Of a DNA stretch of 64,000 nucleotides, positions 49,126-59,246 are shown in pieces. A program made the translations under genes and the position numbers. The DNA lies in assembly GCF_947496075.1 (NCBI RefSeq), contig NZ_CANMBJ010000005.1, forward strand, positions 124,001 through 188,000. Direction: 5' to 3'. Under the pieces are notes generated by a model that saw only the letters and a program-made list of their open reading frames with translations, was not told the DNA's origin and searched no databases. Each line of letters opens with the position of its first letter. Position 1 is the first letter of the stretch. Source of the DNA: an uncultured Tateyamaria sp. GTDB lineage: Bacteria > Pseudomonadota > Alphaproteobacteria > Rhodobacterales > Rhodobacteraceae.

Positions 49126-50649
49126 ATGGGCGCGTTGATGCTTTTGGCGTTGGTGACAGGTGCGCTGTCATTCGGAATGCTGGACGATGGCGAAAACGGT
49201 GGGGATACAGTTCCGCCACAGGACGAACCGGACGCGCCCGACACTCCAACAGAACCCGGCGATCAGGACACTGGTGCAGCGTTCGACTTCGACGCGGCCG
49301 CAGATGAAGTAATGATCGACGTAGGCGCTGATGAGACCCGCAACGTGGCCAGTGTTATCTATGTCAACAGTGAGGACAGCCCCGGCGATTTCTACCGGAC
49401 CTATGAGGCACGCTTTTATCTCGTACCGGAAGGGGTGGACCTGTCTGATAACGATTTCGAGGACCGTTGGGACATCCCTGGGCAACAGGACTTTGGCGGC
49501 GATCCCTACGATTATCAGTTGGCAGATTTTGAGAACCATTTCGGGCTGGAGCTGTTGGGAACGGTTGCGCTGGATTTGCCAGAGGATGGAAACCCGCTGC
49601 CCGATCCAGGCGCGATGCGGGATGTTTTGCCCGACATCACCTCCAATGTTGACATCGATGTCCACTATTTGGAGGCCACAACCGATGGCGATGAACTGAT
49701 CACCTTTCTGAACGAAGACTATGTTGTGACCCGTGGTGGCATTACCGAGCAGGTGGTGACCGAAGATACGACCGGCACCAGCGAAGCAGACTGGCTAACG
49801 ACCGGAACAGAGGGGATTGCCCTCGAGGGTGGCGAAGGGAACGACATACTGATCGCGGATCATGGGGAAACCACTCTCTCCGGCGGCGCAGGTGACGACA
49901 CGATCGAAGGTGTTTTTAGCATTCGAGACATATCGTTCTGGCGGATCGACGGTACAGAACCTGCTGTCGTCATCGACGGAGGTGACGGCGACGACTTGAT
50001 ACGGACCTCGAATGCAACCGTGGATGCTGGTACAGGGAACGACACCGTTAGCATATACGGGGGTGAAGCCCGCGGAGGCGATGGGAATGACCAACTGAAC
50101 GCACGAAGCGACGGGGTGGTGACGCTTTTCGGAGACGCTGGCGACGACCGGCTGGTTGTGGGCGGCATCGGGTCAGAAGCGTTCGGTGGATTGGGGAACG
50201 ATTCCCTCAATGTGGACATGGGCGCAACCGGCTATGGGGGAGCGGGCAACGATACGTTGCAACTTGCAGAGGGGAGCACTGCATTTGGCGGTGAAGGCGA
50301 TGACCTGTTCACCCTTGTCAGTTCCTACAACGATGAGGACGGTCCGGCCACCATCACCGGAGGCGAGGGTGCCGACACCATCAGTGCCCGGGTCCGAGAT
50401 CCCTATGGCGCCCCCGAGGCCGTTTTTCTTGAAGTAACGGATTTCGACCCAAGCGAAGACCTGCTGCAGATCGGTTCTTTCAATGGTGCCACGGTCGACA
50501 ACGTCGAAGTCGTTCAGAACCTGGAAGATGGCGTTACTGATGTGCGTTTGACCTACGCACCCAACGGTACTTTAGACCCGGGTACAGCAATTATCCGCAT
50601 CAACGGCATATCGGATATCACAACGGATCAGATTGTGATCGTCAACTAA
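49126..50649 (+). CDS. RTX-type calcium-binding repeat protein
   Basis: 507 aa from ATG 49126 (AAAGGAA ahead). An N-terminal hydrophobic segment (MGALMLLALVTGALSFGML) is followed by a Pro/Asp/Glu-rich spacer, a ~150-residue unknown domain, then about eight degenerate nonapeptide repeats from residue ~235: GGEGNDILI, GGAGDDTIE, GGDGDDLIR, AGTGNDTVS, GGDGNDQLN, GDAGDDRLV, GGLGNDSLN, GGAGNDTLQ, GGEGDDLFT. Such repeats bind calcium outside the cell after type I secretion; the C-terminal region (FDPSEDLLQIG) resembles the secretion domain. No enzyme domain seen. No secretion genes nearby. Confidence 0.83.
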   Translation: MGALMLLALVTGALSFGMLDDGENGGDTVPPQDEPDAPDTPTEPGDQDTGAAFDFDAAADEVMIDVGADETRNVASVIYVNSEDSPGDFYRTYEARFYLVPEGVDLSDNDFEDRWDIPGQQDFGGDPYDYQLADFENHFGLELLGTVALDLPEDGNPLPDPGAMRDVLPDITSNVDIDVHYLEATTDGDELITFLNEDYVVTRGGITEQVVTEDTTGTSEADWLTTGTEGIALEGGEGNDILIADHGETTLSGGAGDDTIEGVFSIRDISFWRIDGTEPAVVIDGGDGDDLIRTSNATVDAGTGNDTVSIYGGEARGGDGNDQLNARSDGVVTLFGDAGDDRLVVGGIGSEAFGGLGNDSLNVDMGATGYGGAGNDTLQLAEGSTAFGGEGDDLFTLVSSYNDEDGPATITGGEGADTISARVRDPYGAPEAVFLEVTDFDPSEDLLQIGSFNGATVDNVEVVQNLEDGVTDVRLTYAPNGTLDPGTAIIRINGISDITTDQIVIVN

Positions 50650-50651
50650 CG

Positions 50652-51398
50652 TCACGAGACCCGCCCCGCGACAGGTGCCGTGACCCCTTGCGGCACCTTT
50701 TGCCGCTTGGCTTTGGACCGCACGGCCTTGCCCTTGGGCGGATAGACCAGTTTCGATGCTTCGACCATGAACGCCCCACCTGCCACCATACCCGGCATCA
50801 ACCGCCCCACCTTTTCGAACATTGGCGCTGATTTCATCCACAGCCGTTTGGTGGACGGAAACTGGTAGAGCGCGCCCACATGCCGTTCGGGCAGGAACTG
50901 GTGTTTGCGCAGCTGTGTTTCGAGTTGGCTGGCCGAATAGGGCCGTCCATAGCCAAAGGGCGTGCGATCCCGACGCGACCACAGCCCGGCGCGGTTCGGC
51001 ACGATGAACAGCGCCTTGCCGCCCGGCCCCAGCACACGCCACGCCTCTTCCAGCAGGTCATAGGCGCGCTCTGACGTCTCGAGCCCGTGCAGGACGACCA
51101 GCTTGTCCACGTGCCCCGTTTCAATGGGCCACAGGGTTTCTTCGGTCAGCACGGACACATTGGGCATATCAGGCGGCCACGGCATCACCCCCTGGGGGCC
51201 GGGCATAAGCGCCACGACCCGGCGCGCCTCTTTCAGATAGGGGCGCAAGAGCGGCGCGGCAAAGCCGAAGCCAGCCACCGTCTGCCCCTTGGCTTCCGGC
51301 CATAACTCGACCAGCCGCCGCCGCAACGAAGCCTGCGCGGCACGCCCCAGCGCGCTGCGGTAATAGAAATTGCGCAGGTCTTGCACATCAAGATGCAT
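50652..51398 (-). CDS. Class I SAM-dependent methyltransferase
   Basis: 248 aa. The fold is seen from [30 protein letters not shown] (motif I is degenerate, lacking GxGxG), [20 protein letters not shown] (motif II/III) and [27 protein letters not shown]. Target unknown; similar proteins sit next to gloB in Rhodobacterales. The C-terminus is basic ([13 protein letters not shown]), which could favour RNA or membrane contact. Divergent from gloB with a 72-bp gap; stop lies 2 bp after the RTX gene end. Confidence 0.82.
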   Translation of the reverse strand: MHLDVQDLRNFYYRSALGRAAQASLRRRLVELWPEAKGQTVAGFGFAAPLLRPYLKEARRVVALMPGPQGVMPWPPDMPNVSVLTEETLWPIETGHVDKLVVLHGLETSERAYDLLEEAWRVLGPGGKALFIVPNRAGLWSRRDRTPFGYGRPYSASQLETQLRKHQFLPERHVGALYQFPSTKRLWMKSAPMFEKVGRLMPGMVAGGAFMVEASKLVYPPKGKAVRSKAKRQKVPQGVTAPVAGRVS

Positions 51399-51470
51399 GA
51401 TCGTCTCTTGTTCATCCGGCCCGTTCGGACCACCTTGGTTCTAACACTAAGCACAAAGAGCCGAATTGCC

Positions 51471-52238
51471 ATGCCTCTCGACATTCGCACGATCCCCTGC
51501 CTCGCCGACAACTATGCGTTTCTGGCCCATGACCCGGACACTGGAGACACCGCATTAATTGACGCGCCCGAGGCCGCGCCAATTCTTGCAGCATTAGCCG
51601 AGACGGGATGGAAGCTGACGGATGTTCTGATCACGCATCACCATTATGATCACGTGGACGGTTTGCAGAATCTGCTTGCCCAGCACCCTGCCCGCGTCAC
51701 GGGCGCCAGCGCCGATGCGCACCGCCTGCCTGCGCTGGATGCACAGGTGGCCGACGGCGACATGGTCACCATCGGGTCGGAAACTGGCACGGTCATCGAC
51801 GTGTCGGGCCACACCGTTGGTCACATCGCGTTCCACTTTCCCGCCTCCAGGGCGGTGTTTACCGCCGATAGCTTGATGGCGTTAGGCTGCGGGCGGGTGT
51901 TCGAGGGCACCAAGCCGCAAATGCATGACAGCCTGCAAAAGCTGGCCGCCCTGCCCGGTGATACCCATGTTTACTCCGGCCATGAATACACAACGGCCAA
52001 CGGGAAATTCGCCCTCACCATTGATCCTGAGAATACGGACCTTATATCGCGAATCCGCGAGGTGGCCGAGAAACGCGCATCGGGCACCCCGACTGTTCCA
52101 TCGCTTTTGTCCGAGGAACGGGCGACAAATCCATTTCTGCGCGCCCACGACCCCGCCATTCAGGCCCATCTGGGAATGAAAGGTGCCGACGCCACCGACG
52201 TATTCACGGAAATCCGCACCCGGAAGGACAACTTCTGA
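51471..52238 (+). CDS. gloB: Hydroxyacylglutathione hydrolase (glyoxalase II)
   Basis: 255 aa from ATG 51471; the longer frame to 51381 runs through the promoter. Metallo-beta-lactamase fold with THHHYDHVDG (55-64), DVSGHTVGHIAFH, FTADSLMALGCGRVFEGT and YSGHEYTTANGKFAL. Splits S-lactoylglutathione to lactate and glutathione (EC 3.1.2.6) in methylglyoxal detoxification. The two-metal site is complete. Confidence 0.94.
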   Translation: MPLDIRTIPCLADNYAFLAHDPDTGDTALIDAPEAAPILAALAETGWKLTDVLITHHHYDHVDGLQNLLAQHPARVTGASADAHRLPALDAQVADGDMVTIGSETGTVIDVSGHTVGHIAFHFPASRAVFTADSLMALGCGRVFEGTKPQMHDSLQKLAALPGDTHVYSGHEYTTANGKFALTIDPENTDLISRIREVAEKRASGTPTVPSLLSEERATNPFLRAHDPAIQAHLGMKGADATDVFTEIRTRKDNF

Positions 52239-52323
52239 GACGGATCAGTCCACCAATGCGCCCAAAGTGACACCATCGTAACGTTTCTCACGCATATTGT
52301 GAGGGTCAAGGTGCAAAAAAGCC

Positions 52324-52344
52324 TTGAAGCTGCGCGATCTTCAA
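52324..52344. promoter_or_regulatory. Inverted repeat TTGAAG-n9-CTTCAA upstream of clpA
   Basis: Perfect 6-bp arms in the 196-bp gap before clpA; a second, CTCAC-n7-GTGAG, lies at about 52287-52304. Either could be an operator or part of a promoter region. No heat-shock promoter match was convincing. Confidence 0.35.
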
Positions 52345-52434
52345 CCAAACTTAAACACATGAGGCCATGGTTGGTACGGGGCCTCGACATACCTTGGCGC
52401 CCCCACCCGACCCCGATCGAAAGGAGCACGAGCC

Positions 52435-54756
52435 GTGCCTTCATTCTCGACGACACTCGAAAAAGCCATTCATCAGGCGCTTGCGCTGGCCAACGAACGC
52501 CGGCACGAATTCGCAACGCTGGAGCATTTGCTGCTGTCGCTGGTCGACGAACCTGATGCACGCCGTGTCATGCAGGCGTGTTCAGTCGATATCGACGAGT
52601 TGCGCGGCACGCTTGAGGAGTTTGTGGACGACGACCTGTCGAACCTGGTGACTGATATTGACGGCTCCGAAGCCGTGCCCACAGCCGCCTTCCAGCGCGT
52701 TATCCAACGCGCGGCCATTCACGTGCAGTCATCGGGCCGCACAGAAGTGACCGGTGCCAACGTATTGGTCGCCATCTTTGCCGAGCGCGAATCGAACGCA
52801 GCCTATTTCCTGCAAGAGCAGGACATGACCCGCTATGACGCGGTGAACTTTATCGCGCACGGTGTGGCCAAGGACCCCGCCTTTGGCGAGGCGCGACCTG
52901 TCTCCGGTGCGCCGGAAGCCGAAGAAGAGCCGCAAGGCGTGACAGAGGGCGAGAAGAAGGAAAGCGCACTTGCCAAGTATTGCGTGGACCTGAACGAAAA
53001 GTCGCGCGAGGGCGATATCGATCCGCTGATCGGCCGATCGGCCGAAGTGGAGCGCTGCATTCAGGTGCTGTGCCGCCGCCGCAAAAACAACCCACTTCTT
53101 GTGGGTGATCCGGGCGTGGGCAAGACCGCCATCGCCGAAGGTCTTGCGCGCAAGATCGTGGCTGGTGAAACGCCCGAAGTGCTGTCTGGTACAACCATCT
53201 ATTCGCTCGATATGGGCGCGCTGCTGGCCGGTACCCGCTACCGCGGTGATTTTGAAGAACGCCTGAAAGCCGTCGTGACCGAGTTGGAAGAGCACAAGGA
53301 TGCGGTCCTGTTCATCGACGAGATTCACACCGTGATCGGTGCTGGTGCGACGTCAGGTGGTGCCATGGACGCGTCCAACCTGCTGAAACCTGCTTTGCAG
53401 GGCGGCAAGCTGCGCACGATGGGCTCGACCACCTACAAAGAGTTCCGCCAGCATTTTGAAAAGGACCGCGCGCTGAGCCGCCGGTTCCAGAAAATTGACG
53501 TGAACGAGCCATCGGTCGAAGATGCCACGAAGATTCTGAAGGGGCTGAAACCCTATTTCGAGGACCACCACGGCGTCAAATACACCTCGGATGCGATCAA
53601 GACATCTGTCGAGTTGGCGAGCCGGTACATCAACGACCGCAAGCTGCCTGACAGCGCCATCGACGTGATCGACGAGGCGGGCGCGGCCCAGCATCTGGTC
53701 ACGGCCGCCAAGCGCCGCAAGACCATCGGCACCAAGGAGATCGAAAATGTCGTGGCGAAGATTGCCCGCATTCCTCCAAAAAACGTGTCCAAGGACGATG
53801 CAGAGACCCTCAAGGACCTCGAAGTATCCCTCAAGCGCGTGGTGTTTGGTCAGGATCCTGCGATCGAGGCGCTGGCCTCGGCCATCAAACTGGCGCGGGC
53901 GGGTCTGCGCGAACCTGAGAAACCCATCGGCAACTACCTGTTTGCCGGGCCCACGGGCGTGGGCAAAACCGAGGTGGCCAAGCAACTGGCGGACACGCTG
54001 GGTGTGGAAATGCTGCGCTTCGACATGTCGGAATACATGGAGAAACACGCCGTCAGCCGCCTGATCGGTGCCCCTCCGGGATATGTCGGGTTCGATCAGG
54101 GTGGCATGCTCACCGATGGCGTTGACCAGCATCCGCATTGCGTTCTGTTGTTGGACGAGATGGAAAAGGCGCACCCGGATGTCTACAATATCCTGCTGCA
54201 GGTGATGGACCACGGCAAACTGACCGACCACAACGGTCGGACGGTGGATTTTCGCAACGTGATCCTGATCATGACGTCGAATGCCGGTGCGGCTGACATG
54301 GCGAAGGCCGCAATCGGCTTTGGCCGCGAGCGGCGCGAGGGCGAGGATACGGCAGCGATCGAACGTACATTCACGCCGGAATTCCGTAACCGCCTGGATG
54401 CTGTGATCAGCTTTGCACCGCTGGGCAAAGACACGATCCTGTCCGTGGTCGAGAAATTCGTGCTGCAACTGGAAGCGCAGCTCATGGATCGTAACGTGAC
54501 CATCGAGTTGACGAAGCCTGCCGCCGAGTGGCTGGCCGACAAGGGCTACGACGACAAGATGGGCGCGCGCCCGTTGGGCCGTGTGATCCAGGAGCATATC
54601 AAGAAACCGCTGGCCGAAGAGTTGCTCTTTGGCAAGCTGATGAAAGGCGGCGTTGTCCGCGTGGGTGTCAAGAATGGCGAGCTGGATCTGAAGCTCTCTG
54701 GCCCTGACAAACCACGCATCTCGGGCGACAAGCCACCGCTTCTGACCGCAGACTGA
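52435..54756 (+). CDS. clpA: ATP-dependent Clp protease ATP-binding subunit ClpA
   Basis: 773 aa from GTG 52435 (AAAGGAG ahead). Unfoldase partner of ClpP. Clp_N repeats at about 1-145, AAA1 with [15 protein letters not shown] (about 224-238) and [23 protein letters not shown]2 with [15 protein letters not shown] (about 505-519), [17 protein letters not shown], and the ClpP-binding loop near IGFGRER. Short middle region, so ClpA rather than ClpB. clpS, often adjacent, is not upstream here. The stop overlaps the M23 gene start. Confidence 0.96.
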   Translation: MPSFSTTLEKAIHQALALANERRHEFATLEHLLLSLVDEPDARRVMQACSVDIDELRGTLEEFVDDDLSNLVTDIDGSEAVPTAAFQRVIQRAAIHVQSSGRTEVTGANVLVAIFAERESNAAYFLQEQDMTRYDAVNFIAHGVAKDPAFGEARPVSGAPEAEEEPQGVTEGEKKESALAKYCVDLNEKSREGDIDPLIGRSAEVERCIQVLCRRRKNNPLLVGDPGVGKTAIAEGLARKIVAGETPEVLSGTTIYSLDMGALLAGTRYRGDFEERLKAVVTELEEHKDAVLFIDEIHTVIGAGATSGGAMDASNLLKPALQGGKLRTMGSTTYKEFRQHFEKDRALSRRFQKIDVNEPSVEDATKILKGLKPYFEDHHGVKYTSDAIKTSVELASRYINDRKLPDSAIDVIDEAGAAQHLVTAAKRRKTIGTKEIENVVAKIARIPPKNVSKDDAETLKDLEVSLKRVVFGQDPAIEALASAIKLARAGLREPEKPIGNYLFAGPTGVGKTEVAKQLADTLGVEMLRFDMSEYMEKHAVSRLIGAPPGYVGFDQGGMLTDGVDQHPHCVLLLDEMEKAHPDVYNILLQVMDHGKLTDHNGRTVDFRNVILIMTSNAGAADMAKAAIGFGRERREGEDTAAIERTFTPEFRNRLDAVISFAPLGKDTILSVVEKFVLQLEAQLMDRNVTIELTKPAAEWLADKGYDDKMGARPLGRVIQEHIKKPLAEELLFGKLMKGGVVRVGVKNGELDLKLSGPDKPRISGDKPPLLTAD

Positions 54757-55727
54757 TGCGGGCGGCAGCGTTTGCCGCATTGATATCGACCCTCGCTGCG
54801 ACCCCGCTCGCGGCGAGGGAGATTTCGTTGAACCTGCCCATTGATTGCGATCTGGGTACCGAATGCTTCATCCAGCAATATGTGGATCATGATCCGTCGC
54901 CCGGGGCCATGGATTTCCGCTGCTCCACACTCAGCTACGATACGCATCAGGGCACGGATTTCGCCCTTCGGTCCCTGGACCAGATGCGGCGCGGTGTGAC
55001 TGTCATTGCCGCAGCCCCCGGCACGGTCCAGGGCACACGCGACGGGATGGAAGACAGGCTTTTCCGTGCGGAAGAAAGCAGCCAGATCAACGGGCGCGAA
55101 TGCGGCAATGGTGTACTGATCGATCACGGCGATGGGTGGAGCACCCAATATTGCCACCTCAAACGCGAAAGTGTCACCGTCAAAACGGGCGACCGCGTGG
55201 ATGAGGGCACTGTTCTGGGAGAAGTGGGCCTGTCAGGCCGGACCCAGTTTCCACATGTCCATATGACCCTTCGCAAGGACGGAGCGGTGGTTGATCCCTT
55301 TGACCCCGATGGAAAGGTTGAATGCGGGGGCCCCAGCGCCAACACGCTCTGGCAAACGCCCCCGCAATACCGGCCGGGCGCTGTGCTGGAGGTGGGCTTT
55401 TCCGACAGAGTGCCCGAGTTCGATGACATCAAGGCGGGCCGCGCCACAGCCGCGCATATGCCGGTAGATGCCCCTGCGATCGTGGTTTTTGGCTTTGCGT
55501 TTGGCGGAAAGGCGGGGGACAAGATGCAACTGAGTATCGATGGCCCTGACGGAACGCTGATCGACGACATGGTCGAAATAGATCGCAATCAGGCCCAGTT
55601 TTTTCGCGCCCTTGGCAAGAAACGAACAACGGCCAGTTGGCCCAGCGGACGCTACACCGGCACCGTGGTGCTGCGACGGGGACAACAGGAAATCAGCCGC
55701 GTTCAGGGCACCACCGTCATCCAGTAA
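54756..55727 (+). CDS. M23-family (LytM-type) metallopeptidase, exported
   Basis: 323 aa, overlapping clpA by one base (TGATG). Signal peptide [20 protein letters not shown]. The peptidase core shows HQGTDFAL (metal His and Asp, about 67-74), HGDGWSTQYCHLKRESV and HVHMTLRKDG (catalytic HxH about 168-170). Such enzymes cut peptide cross-links of peptidoglycan. The extra C-terminal ~110 residues form a beta domain of unknown role. Contains several Cys, likely disulfide-bonded. Confidence 0.88.
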   Translation: MRAAAFAALISTLAATPLAAREISLNLPIDCDLGTECFIQQYVDHDPSPGAMDFRCSTLSYDTHQGTDFALRSLDQMRRGVTVIAAAPGTVQGTRDGMEDRLFRAEESSQINGRECGNGVLIDHGDGWSTQYCHLKRESVTVKTGDRVDEGTVLGEVGLSGRTQFPHVHMTLRKDGAVVDPFDPDGKVECGGPSANTLWQTPPQYRPGAVLEVGFSDRVPEFDDIKAGRATAAHMPVDAPAIVVFGFAFGGKAGDKMQLSIDGPDGTLIDDMVEIDRNQAQFFRALGKKRTTASWPSGRYTGTVVLRRGQQEISRVQGTTVIQ

Positions 55728-55784
55728 GGCGCAATTGTACTGCGCTGTCCCAACGGTGCTTCTGCCGTCCGGACACGACTGTAA

Positions 55785-55804
55785 GGCGCACCTATTCGTG
55801 CGCC
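55785..55804. terminator. Hairpin between the M23 and coiled-coil genes
   Basis: GGCGCAC-CTATTC-GTGCGCC, directly after the stop of the minus-strand OmpA-type gene. On that strand it is followed by TTACAG, the same ending as the other hairpin repeats, rather than a T-run. Confidence 0.55.
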
Positions 55805-57961
55805 CTATTTCTCGGTGAATTTGAGCTCGATCCGACGGTTTTGCGCCCGCGCTTCAACGGTGTCCACAGGATTGATCGGCTGATATTGTCCGAACCCGTT
55901 GGCGGACAGCCGATCCGGCGGCAGGCCGAGGAAATTAACCATGTACCGCACAACCGATAGTGCGCGCGCCTGGCTCAGCTCCCAATTGTCCGCAAACTCG
56001 CCCTGCCCTGACAACGGCACGTTGTCCGTGTGCCCATCCACCTGCAGTACCCAGTCAATGCCAGCGGGAATGTCATCTGCAACACCGCGCAGGATACCCG
56101 CGATATTCCCGATCTCTCCCCGACCTGCCACCGACAATTCGGCGCCACCGGGCGGGAACAAGACTTCCGAGGAAAAGACAAACCGGTCCCCGACGATTCG
56201 CACACCTTCCTGAGCGCCCAGCACGTCGCGCAACTGGCCAAAGAACTCGGACCGGTAGCGCTCCAGATCCTGCGCCTCTGCCTCAAGCCGCTTGCGCTCT
56301 TCCTCTTCCAGCTCGCGCCGCCGGCGTTCCTCCAGCGCCGCACGTGCCAGCGCAGTGTTCAGATCGCGGCCCAGTGTGCTCAATTGCACGTCTTTGGCTG
56401 CGTCACGCACGACAGCGTCATCCAGAAGTGCCTGAAGCTGTCCCAATTGCGTCCGAAGTTGCGAAACCTGTTGGTTCAACAACTCTGTCTGACGCTGCGC
56501 CTCAAGCGTGGCCGCTTCCTCGGCATTCAGAGCCTCACGTGCCGCTGTCAAAAGGGCTGCGCGCTGCTCTGCCTCGGACATCTGCGTGGTAAGCGCCTCT
56601 TCTGCCGCAAGTTTGGCGGCCAGCGCCGCAGCCAATTGCTCGCGAACGTCTGCATTACTGCTGCCCGCGGCCTGCGCGTCGGCCAGTGCCGCCTCACGCG
56701 CGGCCAATGCGGTGGCCAGCTGCGTGCGCAACTCTGCCAGATCGGCATCCTGTGCAGCCACCTGCCCCTCTGCAGCCACCTTCTCGGCCACGGCTGCCGC
56801 CAACCGCTCGCGCAGATCCTCACGTTCCAGATCCAGCGCCGCAAGGCGTTCTTCGATCACGGCCATCTGAGCCTCGACGTCAGCGAGGGCCCGGGACGCT
56901 TCCGTCCCGGTCTCCGCGTCGATCAGAGCCGTGGCAAGGCGCGCTTCAAGGCTTGCCTGCGCTTCGGACAGTGCGGTCTTTTCCGCGTTTGACGTATCAA
57001 GTGCTGCCAGAGCGGCGGACAGCTCGGCTTCCAGATCTTCGATGCGGATCTGCGCCGCCGACGCCGAACTGCCGGATTCCTGCACAGACAGCAGCGCCGC
57101 CGCCAGACGGTCGTTCAAATCCCTTTCCACGGCGCGGGCAGCAGCCAAGAGGGTGAGCGTATCCTCGGCCTCCTTCCGCTGCGCTTCGAGCGCGAGGGTC
57201 ATAGCCGTCAGCTCGGTGTCGGCATTCTCGAGCCGTTCGCGCAACGCTTCGGCGGCTGCGGCTTCGACCAGCCGCGCGGCTTCTTCTGCGCTCAACGCCT
57301 CTTGCGCCGCATCAAGATCGGCTTGCAAGGCGGCGGCCTGATCCGCGCTGTCCGCATTCCTGTTGCGCAGATCCGCGATCAGGGCCTGCAATGCGTCGGT
57401 CCGTGCAGCGGCTAAACGCGCCTCTTCGGCTTGTGCGTCCACCTCGTTCCGGGCCGCAGCAAGGGCCAGATTCAGCGCCTCCTGCTCGGACAACAGGCGT
57501 GTCTGTTCTTCTTCAAGCCCGGCCACCGTCTCAAGCGCGGTATCGCGGTCCGCGATCAGCGCAGCCACTTGCGCCTCGAAACTGGTGATGCGGGTTTCGG
57601 CCTGTGCCAGCGCAGTTGCTTGTGCATCCCGTTCTGCCGTAAGCGCTGCAATTGTTGCGGCCTGCGTGTCCACTTGCGTCTGTGCATCGGTCAATGTCGC
57701 GCTCAGCGCGGACAGGCGGGAATCCAACTGGTTCGCGCGGCGTTCTTCCAAGCCAAGTGCCTGCGCCAGGGCTGCCACCTCACCGGCCAGTTGATCCAGC
57801 TCGTTTTCCTGACCCGAGATCGTTTCGCGCAGGACAAATTGCACGATCATGAAGATCGTCAGAACAAACATCAGAACCAGCAGCAGACCGGTCATCGCAT
57901 CCACGAAGCCCGGCCAGATGGACGCCTGGAACCGTTGCCCTGTGCGTCGCGACAGCGCCAT
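55805..57961 (-). CDS. MotB/OmpA-type protein with a very long coiled coil
   Basis: 718 aa. One N-terminal membrane helix (GLLLVLMFVLTIFMIVQFVL, about 25-44) preceded by FVDAMTG, whose Asp may sit in an ion channel as in MotB/ExbD. Residues about 55-570 are an almost pure heptad coiled coil rich in Ala, Glu, Leu and Gln. The C-terminal OmpA-like domain (about 580-718) has VLQVDGHTDNVPL, the peptidoglycan-binding signature, and AEARAQNRRIEL. Two bases after the ExbB-like gene; both probably form a proton- or sodium-driven complex. The coiled coil is far longer than in MotB. Confidence 0.85.
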   Translation of the reverse strand: MALSRRTGQRFQASIWPGFVDAMTGLLLVLMFVLTIFMIVQFVLRETISGQENELDQLAGEVAALAQALGLEERRANQLDSRLSALSATLTDAQTQVDTQAATIAALTAERDAQATALAQAETRITSFEAQVAALIADRDTALETVAGLEEEQTRLLSEQEALNLALAAARNEVDAQAEEARLAAARTDALQALIADLRNRNADSADQAAALQADLDAAQEALSAEEAARLVEAAAAEALRERLENADTELTAMTLALEAQRKEAEDTLTLLAAARAVERDLNDRLAAALLSVQESGSSASAAQIRIEDLEAELSAALAALDTSNAEKTALSEAQASLEARLATALIDAETGTEASRALADVEAQMAVIEERLAALDLEREDLRERLAAAVAEKVAAEGQVAAQDADLAELRTQLATALAAREAALADAQAAGSSNADVREQLAAALAAKLAAEEALTTQMSEAEQRAALLTAAREALNAEEAATLEAQRQTELLNQQVSQLRTQLGQLQALLDDAVVRDAAKDVQLSTLGRDLNTALARAALEERRRRELEEEERKRLEAEAQDLERYRSEFFGQLRDVLGAQEGVRIVGDRFVFSSEVLFPPGGAELSVAGRGEIGNIAGILRGVADDIPAGIDWVLQVDGHTDNVPLSGQGEFADNWELSQARALSVVRYMVNFLGLPPDRLSANGFGQYQPINPVDTVEARAQNRRIELKFTEK

Positions 57962-57963
57962 GG

Positions 57964-59172
57964 TCAGCTATCCCCTGCGGAGTGGCCCTGGCGGTTGCGA
58001 GTGTTGCCGCCCGGCTTGCGCCCTTGGCCCCGCGGCTGGCTTAGCGCCGTGGCAAGGGCGGAAATATCGGTGCGCAGTTCCGCCATCGTTTCCTGTCGAC
58101 CCGCGCTGATTTCTTCGAGAATACGCAGCATCTGAACGTCGATCGACCGCAAGCGCATCCGGCTTTCAGCGTCGATCCCGTCGCCCGTGCCCTGCCGTTC
58201 GATCACGTCGATCAGGCGTTCCTGCCCATCGGCCATCCGCGCCAGCGTCTCGTTTCCACTGCCTTGCGCTTCAAGCCGCGCGGTCATGCGATCAACGGAA
58301 TCCGCCAGCAGGCCCAGTTTCTCATCCACCATCGATCGGCTGATATCCGACTGCGTGAACATAGTTTGCAGGCTTTCCATCTGCTCGGCCAGATGGTCGA
58401 TCACACCTGCCATTGCATTCTGGTCGCCTCCCCCCTCGCCATCGGACAAGCCAACACGCGTGATGGAGCTTAGCCATTCCTCAAGTTCACGGTAAAAGCG
58501 GTTTTGCCCGCGCCCCGCGAAGAGCTCAAGCAGGCCCACCACAAGCGACCCGGCCAAGCCCAGAAGGGACGAGGCAAAGGCGACACCCATGCCGCCCAAT
58601 TGCGCCTCAAGGCCCGTCATCAGCCGATTGAACACCGCGACCCCGCCTTCGCCCTCTTGCGGGGCAAGGCTGCGGATCGTGTCGACCACCGCCGGGACAG
58701 TCGTTGCCAGACCGTAGAACGTGCCCAAAAGACCAAGAAAAATCAGCATGTTGACGATGTAGCGCGTGATATCGCGCACTTCGTCGATCCGGGTGGCCAC
58801 AGAGTCCAGAATGGAACGGGTCGAGGATGCTGAAAGCTGCATTCGCGCGCCCCGCGACCGCAGCAGCGACGCGAGCGACCCCAGAAGCTGCGGCGCCTTT
58901 GTCTGCGCATCCGCCCGGTCGCTTGCAAATTCTTCGATCCAGCGCACCGATGAGATCAGCGAAAACACCTGCCAGAAACAGGCGATAACCCCGATGGCAA
59001 AGACCATAAGGATAAAGCCGTTCAGATAGGGGTTCGCCTGAAACACTGGCAGCACGCGCGGCAGTGCGAGTACCGCACCAAACAGCGACATGCCCAGTAC
59101 AAAGACCATGGCGAAAATCTGTTGAACCGGCTGCGAGAAATGCGGCTGTGCCTTGGGTGTGGTCTGTGCCAT
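57964..59172 (-). CDS. MotA/TolQ/ExbB-like proton-channel protein
   Basis: 402 aa from ATG 59172 (GGAG 7 nt ahead). Two N-terminal helices (40-70 and similar), then IVNMLIFLGLLGTFYGLATTVPAV (about 140-165) and LGGMGVAFASSLLGLAGSLVVG (about 195-217), the channel helices of the ExbB/TolQ/MotA superfamily. A cytoplasmic tail of ~180 residues with helical repeats ends in a basic Gly/Asn-rich stretch. Partner of the OmpA-type gene two bases downstream. Not motA: no chemotaxis or flagellar context. Confidence 0.85.
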   Translation of the reverse strand: MAQTTPKAQPHFSQPVQQIFAMVFVLGMSLFGAVLALPRVLPVFQANPYLNGFILMVFAIGVIACFWQVFSLISSVRWIEEFASDRADAQTKAPQLLGSLASLLRSRGARMQLSASSTRSILDSVATRIDEVRDITRYIVNMLIFLGLLGTFYGLATTVPAVVDTIRSLAPQEGEGGVAVFNRLMTGLEAQLGGMGVAFASSLLGLAGSLVVGLLELFAGRGQNRFYRELEEWLSSITRVGLSDGEGGGDQNAMAGVIDHLAEQMESLQTMFTQSDISRSMVDEKLGLLADSVDRMTARLEAQGSGNETLARMADGQERLIDVIERQGTGDGIDAESRMRLRSIDVQMLRILEEISAGRQETMAELRTDISALATALSQPRGQGRKPGGNTRNRQGHSAGDS

Positions 59173-59246
59173 AGCGTGGCTCCTGACCCCTGCTCTGTTC
59201 TGCTTTTGCGGCAGACTATCGGCTTTTGTACCCAAGCGCCAAGGAT

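Noticed and set aside
55805-59172. Zorya-type antiphage system
   Set aside because: Only MotA/MotB-like genes are present; no ZorC/ZorD/ZorE-like nuclease or helicase is adjacent, and neighbours are housekeeping genes.
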